64,000 nt of DNA from positions 16,189,001 to 16,253,000 of the forward strand of contig NC_092561.1 of NCBI RefSeq assembly GCF_037975245.1, read 5' to 3'. The notes beneath the pieces are model-generated. The model searched no databases, was not told the DNA's origin, and worked only from the letters and a program-made list of their open reading frames with translations. Position 1 is the first letter of the stretch. Each line of letters opens with the position of its first letter. Of the stretch, positions 62,730 to 64,000 are shown piece by piece. Both the position numbers and the translations under genes were made by a program. Origin of the DNA: Apostichopus japonicus (lineage: Eukaryota; Echinodermata; Holothuroidea; Aspidochirotida; Stichopodidae).

Positions 62730-63804
62730 GTTGACAGTGGCGAAAAATGAACGTCAGTCTTACTAAAGAGCGGATTTTCATATGTGGCTATGTCGCGATC
62801 ATCGCAAGTGAAACTATTGAGTGTTTGTGTGTGGTGGGGGAGGACTTAGAGGTTATTTATCGTTATTGTTGGATTTATTATGGATTATTATGGATTCTAA
62901 TACCTGTCTTGTCTCCTTACACCGTACAAACCTAGCAGAACCCTACGGTCATCATCGCAGGAATTGCTCAAGGAGAAGAGAACAAGATGCAAGACCGGCG
63001 ACAGAGCCTTCTCAGTCAGCGCTCCCAGAATGCCTATACCGAACTCTGTGAGTGTATGCATTTCTCTTACCACTTTTAAAAACTGCTTTGAAAGCATATT
63101 ATGTTAGACTCGCTTTTACTGTGTGATTGACTGTGTTTTAACTGTTATTGTGCATAGATACTACGTTTGGAACTAGTTACTTAATTCTGAACATTTTATT
63201 TTTTTTAATATTTATCTTTCATTTATTTAGTACGTTTAGACTCTATTTTGTATCGTTCAGTATTGGGTATTTGATCTGTTTTAGGATTTTGTAATAATTC
63301 TCTTACTGTAATGTTTTTTTTTTTTTTTTAATTTAAAAATTTTCATTTATTTACTACGTTTAGGGCTCTATTTTGTATCGTTTAGTATTTAGGCTTTTAC
63401 AATAATTCTCTTACTGTACTATAGTTCCTCATACTTATATATATTTAAACCTGGACTATGATTGAATCTATTTACATGCTTCTTAAATTGTTTTGGACTA
63501 TATGCGTTTTAGTATCGTTTAGTACGGGTGTGTTTTTTTTTTTTTTTTATATTGTTGCCTTTGGCTTTTACTTCTTTTTTTTTTCTTTTTTTGGCGCAGC
63601 TTTGCTGATTATGCGCTATATAAATATCACTTATTAATATTATTATTATCGATAAACGGGCCCCAGAACGTGATCAACTACACGGTCAATGGCTTGAGAG
63701 TAACAGGTATATATGATACAATGTTAGATTACTTAAAATAAGAGACAACGAAACTGCATGTTTGAGGAGGGGGAGATAAGTCTGCCGTTTCTGGAATATA
63801 GGAT

Positions 63805-63820
63805 GGCCCTTAAAAGAGCC
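63805..63820 (-). terminator. H2B 3' stem-loop, inverted unit
   Basis: The same stem-loop on the minus strand, 35 nt after the H2B stop at 63856-63858. Confidence 0.92.
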
Positions 63821-63855
63821 GTTGGATGTCGAGCCTTCTACACGAGAAGAACAAT

Positions 63856-64000
<145 letters not shown>

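Overview
The window is a tandem array of replication-dependent core histone genes from an animal, most likely an echinoderm. Every gene is intronless, and each is followed 36-40 bases after its stop codon by a histone 3' stem-loop in place of a nearby poly(A) signal. The echinoderm assignment rests on two residues: H4 has Cys at mature position 73, known from sea urchin and sea star H4, and H3 has Glu at position 81 (H3.2 type with A31, S87, V89, M90, S96). The layout is not that of the sea urchin early histone repeat, where H1 and the four core genes lie on one strand. This suggests a non-echinoid class, which I cannot name from the sequence.

The repeat unit is about 5,758 bp and holds H3(+), H2A(-), H2B(+), H4(-). 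H2A and H2B diverge from a 364-bp shared promoter. H4 and the next unit's H3 diverge from a 748-bp shared promoter. H3 and H2A converge over a 1.19-kb spacer, and H2B and H4 converge over a 1.98-kb spacer. There is no H1 gene. Each unit supplies one copy of each histone of the octamer, paired by dimer partner (H2A-H2B, H3-H4).

Positions 1-59953 carry eleven units in one orientation. The third is interrupted by a 100-N gap (14516-14615) that replaces 1,585 bases of expected unit sequence, including most of an H2B and one spacer repeat. The eleventh ends in the H2B-H4 spacer at a second 100-N gap (59954-60053). Beyond that gap the array is inverted: H3(-), H4(+) and a partial H2B(-) run to the window end. 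In total there are 12 H3, 10 intact plus 1 frameshifted H2A, 10 complete plus 2 partial H2B, and 11 H4 genes.

The units are almost identical. All intact copies of each histone give the same protein, and every difference in unit length is explained by four homopolymer changes or by three single-base insertions at 29716, 44925 and 54923. The first of these insertions breaks the sixth H2A.

The spacers contain simple repeats, a 108-bp degenerate tandem duplication, a retroposon-tail-like stretch, a G-quadruplex-type motif, and a diverged repeat of about 170 bp present once in each long spacer in opposite orientations. All four genes also share a conserved block beyond the histone downstream element, centred on AACATGC. 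I found no mobile-element ORF, RNA gene or CRISPR.
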